Virus record (IMG/VR): IMGVR_UViG_3300025466_000097
Coordinates: 1 to 36,317 of that record
Strand: one strand, 5' to 3'
DNA: 36,317 nt
Source of the DNA: a virus
This document shows, in pieces, positions 25,361 to 32,319 of the stretch. The notes below the pieces were generated by a model. That model ran no database searches, was not told the origin of the DNA, and saw only the letters and a list, made by a program, of their open reading frames with translations. Each line of letters opens with the position of its first letter. The first letter of the stretch is position 1. The translations under genes were made by a program, and so were the position numbers.

Positions 25361-26022
25361 TAGTTACCTCCTTGTTTTTGACCGTTAGAAAAATTATCAC
25401 TCGCTTTATCAGCTTCGGGTGCAGGAGCAAACTGCTTTATCAAATCTTCTACTATCTGCATTTCCATGTCGGTGCTGATAGGCAGCGTATCGTATTCGCC
25501 GTAAATACCAATGTCAGCTAGTATCAACCTCATATTGACCTCGCCAATACCATCAATAGTAATATCCTTATGAAATACTACTTCACTACCCCTTACTTCA
25601 TAGCCAACATGCCCTAATAGTTCAGACAATATTTTTTGTCCTGCTATCAGGCTTATTTGACCTCCTTGTAGTGGTATGAAAAGAATAGTTGTATTGGTAT
25701 CGGGTGCAGAAAACGGAATATTTATCTCAAACACACCCATATTTCGAGGTAACCTCACGGGCATTGCAGGTAAAACAGCTTTACTCTTACTGCCGTAAGG
25801 CACAACTGCAATATTTTCATAAGTAGCAGTCATCAACCCCTCTGGTATCGTATCGCCACTAGCAAGCGTAACAGAGAACACCTCCGCTTTAATCAAAGCA
25901 TTAACCTTCTGATTAATCGCTTCGTACACATCCTCTATCTGCACTGGTGATGACGATGTATGTACGCCACCATAGATGCGATAAAGTACTTGTTCCGCTA
26001 ATTTTTTTTTGCTAGTAGGCAT
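25360..26022 (-). CDS. Ring/adaptor protein (220 aa)
   Basis: Starts MPTSKKKLAEQVLYRIYGGV, with VQIEDVYEAINQKVNALIKA next (26-45), a helix pair. The middle has the pattern YENIAVVPYGSKSKAVLPAM followed by PVRLPRNMGVFEI, which I recognise from ring proteins in crAss-like phages, and AGEVRGSEVVFH-type beta segments follow. The C-terminus is short, charged and disordered. It is expected in a ring under the portal, between head and tail tube. It is linked by one-base TAATG overlaps to both neighbours. Exact ring position cannot be told from sequence alone. Confidence 0.7.
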   Translation of the reverse strand: MPTSKKKLAEQVLYRIYGGVHTSSSPVQIEDVYEAINQKVNALIKAEVFSVTLASGDTIPEGLMTATYENIAVVPYGSKSKAVLPAMPVRLPRNMGVFEINIPFSAPDTNTTILFIPLQGGQISLIAGQKILSELLGHVGYEVRGSEVVFHKDITIDGIGEVNMRLILADIGIYGEYDTLPISTDMEMQIVEDLIKQFAPAPEADKASDNFSNGQKQGGN

Positions 26023-26705
26023 TACGTTGTTTTATTTGCTTCTATTGCACCAAACTGTATAAAATCCTTTTCGTCCATATTTAACCCCAAGTACATCATT
26101 GCCTTTCCGATAATCTTTGAAACATAAGTATTCGTCCACTCTAGCTGAACGCTCGTTGTTGGATTATAAGTTATCGTCCTTCCGCTTTGTGTAAACCCAT
26201 ATTTGGGTTTTGCAGGCTTCCTCAAATAAATCATTTCACCTGCGTAAGCCACTTTAGGATAAAGCTGTGTGTAAATCTCATAGTTGCCAAGCGCATCACT
26301 AGAGCCTTTATCTACGCCAATAGGAGAGGTAATAGTAGGCTTCCTTAATTCGCTTTTCAAGGCATTTGCCAACTGGTTTTCATTCATATACCTAACCTCA
26401 TTGTAGGTTTGACCTAAAACATTGTCATATCCAATTACAGATAAGCCTAACAAATGCGTATATCCATCCGGGTAATTCAATAATCCATTGGGGCAATCTG
26501 CGTAACTGAAAGGCCATGTAACTTTGAATATCGTAAGCGCATCATGTACTACCTGCGTCTTTCCGTACTCTTTGAAATAGTCAGTAAAGCACTCCATCTG
26601 CGCCCTCTCTAGGTACATATCAATTTCGGCGTCAGAGGTAAAACCCCCACGTTCCTTTCTTTCGATAAGGTGTATGAAATCGTGTATGTCGTTTATTTCC
26701 GCCAT
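26022..26705 (-). CDS. Ring/head-completion protein (227 aa)
   Basis: Starts MAEINDIHDFIHLIERKERG, and TSDAEIDMYLERAQMECFTD (23-42) is followed by YFKEYGKTQVVHDALTIFKV, a helical/strand pattern seen in structural proteins of Bacteroidota phages. The middle contains NYPDGYTHLLGLSVIGYDNV and the end has YVSKIIGKAMMYLGLNMDEK. It probably forms part of the connector between portal and tail. It overlaps the upstream GroES-like gene by 13 bases and shares one base with the 220-aa gene downstream. No enzyme motifs are seen. Confidence 0.65.
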   Translation of the reverse strand: MAEINDIHDFIHLIERKERGGFTSDAEIDMYLERAQMECFTDYFKEYGKTQVVHDALTIFKVTWPFSYADCPNGLLNYPDGYTHLLGLSVIGYDNVLGQTYNEVRYMNENQLANALKSELRKPTITSPIGVDKGSSDALGNYEIYTQLYPKVAYAGEMIYLRKPAKPKYGFTQSGRTITYNPTTSVQLEWTNTYVSKIIGKAMMYLGLNMDEKDFIQFGAIEANKTT

Positions 26706-27532
26706 GTGCCTAGTACATTTCTTTTATGTATTAACCAATATTCTTCGCCCCATAAATCATATTTATTGACAAAACGTGGCTCAAAGCCAACTATTTCCCC
26801 CTTTTTAATATTAAGCTCAGGGTAATCCTCAATAGTTACTCCCCTATCAGCAGCCGTTGCTAGTATGCTCATAGGAGGCAATGACAACCCATTTTCTAAA
26901 TTATAGTAAGTAGTATGGTCTGTATTGATACTTTTAGTTATGATGAAATCAGATGCGGAAATTATTTGTCCATTCTTTTTGGTAGCAAGTAGTAACAATG
27001 GGTCAACTTTCCAATAGTCTTTACCATCAATATCAAGCAGGTTCTTAAAAGTAAAATCCTGTACGCCACCAAAATTGAATTGTGCTAACCACCTACCTAT
27101 CTCTGATTCGGTAACCAAATCCCGTCCATCAATAGGAAATCCCTCTTTGCCTATTAGCATTCCTGTCCACCTGACAGATATTTTTCCTGGCACCGCAAAA
27201 ACTTTTATCTGCTCCCCTTTGCTGTTAATCCACCACTTCATAAAATCAGAACCATCTAAAGCAGGCGCAAATGAATCTGAGTTGTTCCTGAAACGCATAT
27301 CGCTGATAACAGAATAACTGAAAGCAACATCATCACCTATACTAAGGCTTGAAACACCTTTTTTATTCAGCCCTTTGGGAATTTTAGGAAGCGATGAAAC
27401 AATACCCGTTACCGTTGCATTCCACTCTGGTCTATACGAGGGGTCTAAGTATAATTTTAGCCCACCATTAAGCAATATCTCATCATTCATTGCTTTTTTT
27501 ACCGTAACAAAAATGTGATTAGGTGATACCAT
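26693..27532 (-). CDS. Tandem GroES-like (Cpn10) protein at the head of the late operon (279 aa)
   Basis: The N-terminal domain (about 1-75) reads like a Cpn10 barrel: NHIFVTVKKAMNDEILLNGG (5-24) matches the 'PLxDRVxVK...GGI' opening, NATVTGIVSSLP the 'GxVxxVG' strand, and LSIGDDVAFSYSV the 'vGDxVxF' strand. A second Cpn10-like unit covers about 190-279: ASDFIITKSINTD, NGLSLPP, NIKKGEIVGFEP and EYWLIHKRNVLG. The middle of the protein is an insertion. This differs from the ordinary 98-residue GroES at 28.5 kb. A role in folding capsid or tail proteins with the host GroEL is plausible but not shown. Its start is three bases below the 66-bp regulatory element, so the mRNA may be nearly leaderless. 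Confidence 0.6.
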   Translation of the reverse strand: MVSPNHIFVTVKKAMNDEILLNGGLKLYLDPSYRPEWNATVTGIVSSLPKIPKGLNKKGVSSLSIGDDVAFSYSVISDMRFRNNSDSFAPALDGSDFMKWWINSKGEQIKVFAVPGKISVRWTGMLIGKEGFPIDGRDLVTESEIGRWLAQFNFGGVQDFTFKNLLDIDGKDYWKVDPLLLLATKKNGQIISASDFIITKSINTDHTTYYNLENGLSLPPMSILATAADRGVTIEDYPELNIKKGEIVGFEPRFVNKYDLWGEEYWLIHKRNVLGTWRK

Positions 27533-27535
27533 ATA

Positions 27536-27601
27536 GCGAACCTAACACCTCATTTAATAGTTGTTTGTAATTTTTACCATTTAAACAAGTATTTGTTTGT
27601 A
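27536..27601. promoter_or_regulatory. 66-bp divergent regulatory element, copy 2
   Basis: GCGAACCTA (27536), TTTGTA (27564), TACCATTTAAACAA (27575), TTTGTA (27596), with exactly the same internal spacing as copy 1 at 7685-7750. It lies between the first gene of the late operon (minus) and a three-gene plus operon, in the position of a late promoter/operator. Confidence 0.7.
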
Positions 27602-27607
27602 TTTTTG
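27600..27607 (+). promoter_or_regulatory. Possible -7 box for the plus-strand three-gene operon
   Basis: TATTTTTG fits TAnnTTTG and ends 16 bases before the preferred ATG at 27624. No good TTTG lies at the expected -33 spacing. Confidence 0.35.
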
Positions 27608-27623
27608 TCTAAACGAATCGTGG

Positions 27624-27893
27624 ATGTACTGCATAAAGACAAGTAGAAATACTGATTTTATTAATAACACTTTCACATCTTACTCACGACTGTTTGACTT
27701 AGACGACATAAGAGCATTTATCCTAAAAAAAAGAAAAGAAGTTTGCTTGCAACACAAGATAGGTTCTCATTACAAGAAAGGAATACTGGTCATAGTGTAC
27801 GACTGGGATGCGATATTCTCAAACAAACAAGTTGTAGAGCTGCTCAATTGGAAAGTATTTAAAGAAAATGGCATTAAACAAATCAAACAATAA
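27624..27893 (+). CDS. Small protein of unknown function (89 aa)
   Basis: I do not recognise a family. The frame can be extended to a TTG at 27597, but that would overlap the putative promoter, so the ATG at 27624 (MYCIKTSRNTDFINNTFTSY) is preferred. The protein is basic, with FILKKRKEVCLQHKIGSHYK in the middle, and ILVIVYDWDAIFSNKQVVEL suggests a strand then a helix. It is first in a three-gene plus-strand operon. Its stop overlaps the next start by one base (TAATG). The operon lies between late and early regions and could serve in early takeover or regulation, an inference from place only. Confidence 0.5.
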   Translation: MYCIKTSRNTDFINNTFTSYSRLFDLDDIRAFILKKRKEVCLQHKIGSHYKKGILVIVYDWDAIFSNKQVVELLNWKVFKENGIKQIKQ

Positions 27894-28165
27894 TGAAGAA
27901 GATTTTAAACAAGATTAAATTAGTAAAACAAATACTATCTACCCAGAAAGAAATAACTGAAATAGCATTAAGGCTATTAAAAGCAAAGCATTTTATCATA
28001 CATACCTGTGATGATAATTTAAAAGTTACTACTGACATGAACTGTCCAGAAATAATGGTACATAACTTCCTGCCAAAACACCTTCACGACCAATACAAAC
28101 AAGAGATATTTCCAAGCACAACAAGGCCTGAAAGACGTGCTATAGAAAAACTAAGAAAAGTATAA
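27893..28165 (+). CDS. Small basic helical protein of unknown function (90 aa)
   Basis: Starts MKKILNKIKLVKQILSTQKE, then a predicted helix to about residue 33 (EITEIALRLLKAKHF), a strand-rich middle (IIHTCDDNLKVTTDMN) and a basic C-terminal helix (RPERRAIEKLRKV). No family is recognised. Its start overlaps the previous stop by one base, so translation is likely coupled. The next gene follows after 3 bases. Confidence 0.5.
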   Translation: MKKILNKIKLVKQILSTQKEITEIALRLLKAKHFIIHTCDDNLKVTTDMNCPEIMVHNFLPKHLHDQYKQEIFPSTTRPERRAIEKLRKV

Positions 28166-28168
28166 CCA

Positions 28169-28561
28169 ATGACACTACCGCAACTAGAAGAAATAGTACG
28201 TCCTCAGTTCCTATGGGACAAGCAGGACGGACGGCAATGGTTTACAATAGAAAAGTTTGGCAACAACCTTAGTGGTGCAAAAATGGGCATACAGGTATTT
28301 TCTGGCGTTGCTTTGATGTTTGATTTTTCGGAAGATGAAATCGCAAAGCATTGTGGTGTAGAAAAACGCTTGCTTGCAACCTACAAAGCAAATTTCATTA
28401 AGGCCTACAACGAATGCTTTATGGCATCCGTAAGTAGTCTTTACCAAGAAGGTTCATTTACGTCAAAAAGAATGATGGCAAAGACTAGGTTAGTAATCAA
28501 TGCCATCAAGGTAACTTACAATCTTAATCCGGTTTACGATAATACTAATCCCCTCCTTTAA
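28169..28561 (+). CDS. Possible helix-turn-helix protein (130 aa)
   Basis: Residues ~50-75 (MFDFSEDEIAKHCGVEKRLL) have the spacing of a helix-turn-helix: an acidic first helix, then a short turn at HCGV and a recognition-type helix. The rest is helical and basic, with YKANFIKAYNECFMASVSSL and a C-terminal stretch of Lys/Arg. A small terminase subunit or a transcription regulator would both fit. No family match is claimed. It is last in the plus-strand operon and converges with the GroES gene, their 3' ends overlapping by 17 bases. Confidence 0.5.
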   Translation: MTLPQLEEIVRPQFLWDKQDGRQWFTIEKFGNNLSGAKMGIQVFSGVALMFDFSEDEIAKHCGVEKRLLATYKANFIKAYNECFMASVSSLYQEGSFTSKRMMAKTRLVINAIKVTYNLNPVYDNTNPLL

Positions 28562-28841
28562 TTACCCCAAGTATCGTTCCGTTCTCACTTGCATCAAGCA
28601 GCGTATAGTCTTTTTCATTAAGGACTATCCCTATTCCTGTGCCATGGGAATACATTACGGTATCGTCCACTTTTACCACTCCAGCAGCTTCTGCCAAATG
28701 ACCTAACGAAACTACTTTTGCCATGGTAGGTTCTGCTACATCTGCCGCTACCTTGATGATACCAGCCTTTGTCTTGTTGTCTTTTACTATTGGGCTAACT
28801 AATATCAGGTTACCAATAGGTTTAAAATCCAATTCACTCAT
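28545..28841 (-). CDS. GroES-like co-chaperonin (98 aa)
   Basis: Length and motif order match Cpn10. LDFKPIGNLILVSPIVKDNK (4-23) is the start of the barrel, then KTKAGIIKVAADVAEPTMAK lies at the mobile-loop site, AKVVSLG is the 'GxVxxVG' strand, VKVDDTVMYSHGTGIGIVLN the 'VxxGDxVxY' strand and YTLLDASENGTILGVI the 'Y..v.E.dILaii' end. It would cap the host GroEL ring to fold phage proteins. Bacteriophage T4 gp31 is the known precedent of a phage co-chaperonin. It is last in the minus-strand early operon, 3 bases after the 115-aa gene. Confidence 0.85.
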   Translation of the reverse strand: MSELDFKPIGNLILVSPIVKDNKTKAGIIKVAADVAEPTMAKVVSLGHLAEAAGVVKVDDTVMYSHGTGIGIVLNEKDYTLLDASENGTILGVIKGGD

Positions 28842-28843
28842 AT

Positions 28844-29191
28844 TTATTGTTTTAATTGTTGCTCATCTAAAAAAGTTATTTCTTCACCTGCTAGTTTTGC
28901 ATCTATAATACTTTCCAATATCTCCCTAAAAGATGGGTCAAGCAATGCAATCTTTTTATTGATGGCAGGAACGGCAAAGACATCGCTATTCCATTCGTTT
29001 CGTATCCCATCCTTTACCTCATTGGGAAACAACGGTATCGTGATAAAATCCTGATAAATCCAATCTATCTTATTCTCGTACTTCTTTCCCATCCGTGACC
29101 CTAAGCTATCGGGCATTTCCCTCTGTAAATCCTGCAAATGCTCTTTGGCCATGCGCAAATGGTGAAAGGCTGATATAATGTTGCTTCTCAT
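28844..29191 (-). CDS. Unknown helical protein (115 aa)
   Basis: Begins MRSNIISAFHHLRMAKEHLQ, a basic helix, then DLQREMPDSLGSRMGKKYEN. The middle has IYQDFITIPLFPNEVKDGIR, and the end is an acidic helix (AKLAGEEITFLDEQQLKQ). The four-base overlap of its start with the stop of the 65-aa gene suggests coupled translation. No family is recognised. It shares the early operon with SSB and GroES. Confidence 0.55.
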   Translation of the reverse strand: MRSNIISAFHHLRMAKEHLQDLQREMPDSLGSRMGKKYENKIDWIYQDFITIPLFPNEVKDGIRNEWNSDVFAVPAINKKIALLDPSFREILESIIDAKLAGEEITFLDEQQLKQ

Positions 29192-29385
29192 AAAATAGTC
29201 TCGACTAAATTTTGCTCTGTTGTAAATTCAAACTCATAATGCCATGACATTTGAGTACCGTGCATTAGTGCATAAATTACCTGACCAGGGTTTACCTTTA
29301 ATTCGCATATCAGACGCTTGTTTTGATCTTTGTCTGTCTTTAGGTAAACAATGTCGCCAAATGAATAAGAAATATCTATAATCAT
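29188..29385 (-). CDS. Small beta-rich protein of unknown function (65 aa)
   Basis: Reads MIIDISYSFGDIVYLKTDKD, then CELKVNPGQVIYALMHGTQM and SWHYEFEFTTEQN. It has the look of a small beta-barrel, a kind I have seen among short proteins of Bacteroidota phages and mobile elements ('FGDIVYLKTD'). Function is unknown. It follows SSB by 3 bases in the early operon. Confidence 0.6.
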   Translation of the reverse strand: MIIDISYSFGDIVYLKTDKDQNKRLICELKVNPGQVIYALMHGTQMSWHYEFEFTTEQNLVETIL

Positions 29386-29388
29386 AAA

Positions 29389-29826
29389 TCAAAAAGGGAG
29401 ATCATCGGTTAATTCACTAGGTATACTCGATTGCTGTGCAGTGGCAGCAGCAGTAGGTTGATACGTTGGGCTTGTAGGATTAGGCACATTACTTTGCCCG
29501 CTACTATCTTCTTTACTACCTAGTAACTGCACACTAGAAACACGCAATGCCAACTTAACACCTGTACGCCCATCATTCGTTTGATAACTTTGTGCTTCGG
29601 GTTGTCCTTCAACATATACCTGAGTGCCTTTTTTTAGATATGGAACGATAGCTGTCTTGTCAGTCCACCAAGAACATTCCAACCAAGTCGTTTTGGTTTG
29701 CTGCACACCTTGCGCATCTTTATACTTCTCAGTATGGGCTACGGAAAAGTTGATAACATTCTTACTATTTACCGTGTTGGCGGTAGCATCTTTACCCAAA
29801 TGTCCGATTGCAATCAATTTAATCAT
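29389..29826 (-). CDS. ssb: Single-stranded DNA-binding protein (145 aa)
   Basis: Coats single-stranded DNA during phage replication and recruits partners through its tail. The OB-fold spans about 1-103: IKLIAIGHLGKDATANTV (2-19), INFSVAHTEKYKDAQG (25-40), TTWLECSWWTDKTA (46-59), LKKGTQVYVEGQPEAQSYQT (64-83) and GVKLALRVSSVQLLG. A disordered Ser/Pro/Gln-rich linker follows, and the last five residues are DDLPF, the acidic interaction tip typical of bacterial SSB. It lies between the RepL-like gene and a small unknown in the probable early operon. Confidence 0.95.
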   Translation of the reverse strand: MIKLIAIGHLGKDATANTVNSKNVINFSVAHTEKYKDAQGVQQTKTTWLECSWWTDKTAIVPYLKKGTQVYVEGQPEAQSYQTNDGRTGVKLALRVSSVQLLGSKEDSSGQSNVPNPTSPTYQPTAAATAQQSSIPSELTDDLPF

Positions 29827-29831
29827 TGTTT

Positions 29832-30392
29832 TTATTTTAATTCATCATTCAAATACTTGCTTTTAATCTCTTCCGTGTTCACCGCAACAACGTGGATATT
29901 GTCAGGGTACTTCGTAATCGTGTTGCCCGAAAAGAAATAAGCCGGATTGATCCAAAACACATTGGGATGACGGTGCCTGATAATAAAGCCCAACCCCGTC
30001 AAATCATCCACTGCCCTGCAATAACTACTATGGCTAACAGACGACCTATTCTTGAAATCTGCTATGTCCACCACGATATAATCATTGCCGTTCTCCACCT
30101 TTACTATTATCCACAACAACAATTTCAAAGAAGCCCCTGGTAACTGTATCAACTCCTTCAAGTGCGCCTGTATCTTGTACAGCCTTGCATAAGGCGTTAC
30201 TTCAACATAGTATCGGTTGTTAATCGTACCCGTGGCCGTAATATCCGTAATGATGCCTTCGTCACGCTTTACCGTGTTCAGCTCCTTGCTGTTATTTACT
30301 TCCATCACCTTCAATGAGTAATCCCTCAAGAAAGGATTCGAACCCATCTTCTTAGCCTTGAAAGTCTTGTTTGTTATCGGACTACGACCCAT
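29832..30392 (-). CDS. Winged-helix protein resembling RepL-type plasmid replication initiators (186 aa)
   Basis: The N-terminus is basic (FKAKKMGSNPFLRDYSLKV). Residues ~85-155 look like a winged helix-turn-helix, with LLLWIIVKVE, SSVSHSSYCRAVDDLTGLGF (117-136) as the recognition region, IIRHRHPNVFWINPAYFFSG (137-156) as the wing and following strand, and a 'WINPxxFFxGN' ending that I associate with RepL and similar initiators or phage regulators. It probably initiates replication or regulates transcription. It sits directly upstream of SSB and downstream of a 61-aa gene, close to the origin-like control region, which supports a replication role. A GGGTTCGAATCC stretch in this gene resembles a tRNA T-arm but is coding. 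Confidence 0.6.
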   Translation of the reverse strand: MGRSPITNKTFKAKKMGSNPFLRDYSLKVMEVNNSKELNTVKRDEGIITDITATGTINNRYYVEVTPYARLYKIQAHLKELIQLPGASLKLLLWIIVKVENGNDYIVVDIADFKNRSSVSHSSYCRAVDDLTGLGFIIRHRHPNVFWINPAYFFSGNTITKYPDNIHVVAVNTEEIKSKYLNDELK

Positions 30393-30578
30393 TTACTTCA
30401 CTTTAATTGTCACCCCGTAAGGATACTTAATCACCCAATGCCTAGACGACACCCTGAACACTTCGTCCTTGCTATCAATATTCAAAATAATCTCATCGCC
30501 TATATTGGGCAATGCCATCACGTTCCAAGCCTCAATCTCGTGCTTGAACCCATTGGGTAGTTGAAAAGTTACTTGCAT
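30393..30578 (-). CDS. Small beta-rich protein of unknown function (61 aa)
   Basis: Reads MQVTFQLPNGFKHEIEAWNV, then ALPNIGDEIILNIDSKDEVF and HWVIKYPYGVTIKVK. The pattern suggests a small beta-barrel with 'xxGDEI' typical of SH3-like folds. It overlaps the 438-aa gene by 10 bases upstream and abuts the RepL-like gene. No family is recognised, and the overlap supports it being a real translated gene. Confidence 0.5.
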   Translation of the reverse strand: MQVTFQLPNGFKHEIEAWNVMALPNIGDEIILNIDSKDEVFRVSSRHWVIKYPYGVTIKVK

Positions 30579-31885
30579 AGTTTTACAATTTCTTTTAAAG
30601 AATCGTTTTCGGATTTTAGTTTTACTATTTCCAAACGCTGATCATTATTCTCTTTCAACACTTTCTCCAACTCGGCGTTCAACATGGCAGAAGTGTTGGC
30701 ATAAGCAAGATTATCCGCAATTTCAAGTTTTCTTCTTTCTGCAATAGCTTCGTATCTTTTCTTCCAGTCATCTACATCTATATCAAGGTTCTTCTTAGTT
30801 TGTTCGGGGGATGATGGCTTTAATAATTCTGAAATACCCACAAGTGATTCATCCCACTTGTCTAACATTTTTTGATACTTATCATCCTGTTCTTCTAACT
30901 TGGTAATACGGGCAGCAAGCAACTCAATATCTGTTGGTATTTTTGGTAACTCACTATGTATTGAAGGGGATGATTCTTTTGCAAACTTTTTTAAATAGTC
31001 GATATTGACACCGCAAGAAAAGCATCTTGTGTCCTTTAAAGAAAACTCACTTATTATCCATTTATACTTATCGCTAACAGTGACACATTCGTCAACTAAA
31101 TCTCCAATAGAAAACACTTCCCCATCTGAAAGTCTTTTAACGGAAGATATATGCCGTTCTTTGCCATCATAGTGCCACATCAGTATTTCGTAATCTTTCG
31201 GCTTTTCAACGTGGATGAGTGGTTCGGTTTCGGTTTCTTTAGGCATTTCACTATGTACAGAAGGGGTTTGTTCTACGTCTTTTAAAGCATCAATGTTATT
31301 ATAAACAAATTCTCCAAAATCAGTATTAACTGTTACTTGTTTTATTGGGGTTTCTTCTTTTACTTCTATCCAAGTACCGTCTTTAAAGTACATATCAACT
31401 TCTTGTTGTGAATAATAGTTGCCATCAACAACATAATCAGTAGGGCAAACAAAATATTTAGTTATTGTAAAACAAAAACCGTTACCGTTTTTACTCCTAA
31501 ACCTTACCCCCGTATAATCCCTTTCTTTTGGTTGTGGCCTAGCGTTGTCCTCATCCAAAGCAGACACATAAGCAGCATTGACATCCGACAAGCCGTACTT
31601 AGATAAATGCTCAACCTTGGCTTTAATAAATACCCAATCACTAACTTTTACAAAACAACAATCGTCCTTAATTGAATCGATAATACCCACAAACTCTCTA
31701 TCAACCCCATTGTAAACAACCTTTTCCCCTACAACAGGATACCAGCCGTCCTTTTTTACACCTTCACCCTCGAATACTTTACCGTTAAACTTATCCAAAA
31801 CTTCACTAACCTTACCAATACTCTTACCCAACATACCCTGAGAAATATGCTGAATAAACTCCTTACTGAATTTCCTGTTTGACAT
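30569..31885 (-). CDS. Modular coiled-coil protein of unknown function (438 aa)
   Basis: First gene of the probable early operon, directly below the strong promoter at 31907-31936. Residues 1-35 are helical; 45-100 form a beta module (WYPVVGEKVVYNG, then FVGIIDSIKDDCCFVK). A similar beta module at 245-300 reads RLSDGEVFSIGDLV. Two near-identical linkers, PSVHSEMPK (208-216) and PSIHSELPK (307-315), bracket the second module, pointing to an internal duplication. Residues 316-438 are heptad-like and likely a coiled coil, ending LKSENDSLKEIVKLCK. The function is unknown. Its place suggests an early-expressed factor. Confidence 0.6.
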   Translation of the reverse strand: MSNRKFSKEFIQHISQGMLGKSIGKVSEVLDKFNGKVFEGEGVKKDGWYPVVGEKVVYNGVDREFVGIIDSIKDDCCFVKVSDWVFIKAKVEHLSKYGLSDVNAAYVSALDEDNARPQPKERDYTGVRFRSKNGNGFCFTITKYFVCPTDYVVDGNYYSQQEVDMYFKDGTWIEVKEETPIKQVTVNTDFGEFVYNNIDALKDVEQTPSVHSEMPKETETEPLIHVEKPKDYEILMWHYDGKERHISSVKRLSDGEVFSIGDLVDECVTVSDKYKWIISEFSLKDTRCFSCGVNIDYLKKFAKESSPSIHSELPKIPTDIELLAARITKLEEQDDKYQKMLDKWDESLVGISELLKPSSPEQTKKNLDIDVDDWKKRYEAIAERRKLEIADNLAYANTSAMLNAELEKVLKENNDQRLEIVKLKSENDSLKEIVKLCK

Positions 31886-31906
31886 AACTATTTATTTGTA
31901 AAAAAA

Positions 31907-31936
31907 CAAAGATACAACAATTCTATACTTGTCAAA
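31907..31936 (-). promoter_or_regulatory. Strong Bacteroidota-type promoter for the early operon
   Basis: On the minus strand: TTTG (31936-31933), 18 bases, then TATCTTTG (31914-31907). This matches TTTG-N(17-23)-TAnnTTTG. The predicted start is about 16 bases before the 438-aa gene's ATG. The first copy of the 23-bp direct repeat covers the -33 region and extends into the spacer, so it may be an operator. Confidence 0.75.
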
Positions 31937-32151
31937 ATATTAAATAATTCGCAAAACATTAAATAATTCAATAAAATGCTAAAGTTCTCATATATGCTAA
32001 TTAATTATTTTCATCATACGATAAGCCCAGTAAGGGTTTCAAGCCAAAATTTACATTTCGAAAAACGTATATTATATATATATACATAAAAAAATTCAAT
32101 TTTCATTCCCTTGAAACCCAATACCAGTAAGGCTTTCAGAGGAATTTTAAT

Positions 32152-32174
32152 CAATTCTATACTTGTCAAAATAT
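32152..32174. repeat. Second copy of the 23-bp direct repeat of the early promoter
   Basis: Identical to 31918-31940, including CTATACTTGTCAAAATAT. On the minus strand it contains the TTTG of a -33 element, but no matching TAnnTTTG follows, so it looks like a bound site rather than a promoter. Confidence 0.8.
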
Positions 32175-32260
32175 GCAATAATTCTTTTGCAACATTGTTG
32201 CATTTGTATTTTATTTACCAAAATCGGATTCCAACCCGCACGATAGATAAAACATATAAC

Positions 32261-32297
32261 TTTTGGTTATAACAATAGGCATTACCTATAACCAAAA
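32261..32297. repeat. 11-bp inverted repeat upstream of the plus-strand promoter
   Basis: TTTTGGTTATA (32261-32271) and TATAACCAAAA (32287-32297) are exact complements with a 15-base spacer. They end about 22 bases before the -33 element of the promoter at 32320, a position suitable for a regulator. Confidence 0.7.
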
Positions 32298-32319
32298 ACA
32301 AGGTTGAAACAAATATTTC

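Larger units (their letters stand above)
31886..32319. other. AT-rich control region, candidate replication origin
   Basis: About 430 bases without a gene, between an early minus-strand promoter and a plus-strand promoter. It holds a 23-bp exact direct repeat (31918-31940 and 32152-32174), a 10-bp inverted repeat GGGTTTCAAG/CTTGAAACCC (32034-32043, 32110-32119) flanking an A/T core with TATATATATATAC, near-repeats of CCAGTAAGG next to it (from 32027 and 32124), a hairpin TGCAAC/GTTGCA (32188-32202) and an 11-bp stem TTTTGGTTATA/TATAACCAAAA (32261-32271, 32287-32297). Repeats flanking an AT-rich core fit an origin or an operator cluster. The nearby RepL-like gene supports an origin. Confidence 0.5.

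Noticed and set aside
27597-27623. TTG start of the 98-codon frame
   Set aside because: It overlaps the -7 promoter box and element copy 2; ATG at 27624 is preferred.
30326-30352. tRNA T-arm-like sequence (GGGTTCGAATCC on the minus strand)
   Set aside because: It lies in the coding frame of the RepL-like gene (Met-Gly-Ser-Asn-Pro) and no acceptor, D or anticodon arms can be folded around it; no integrase supports an att site.
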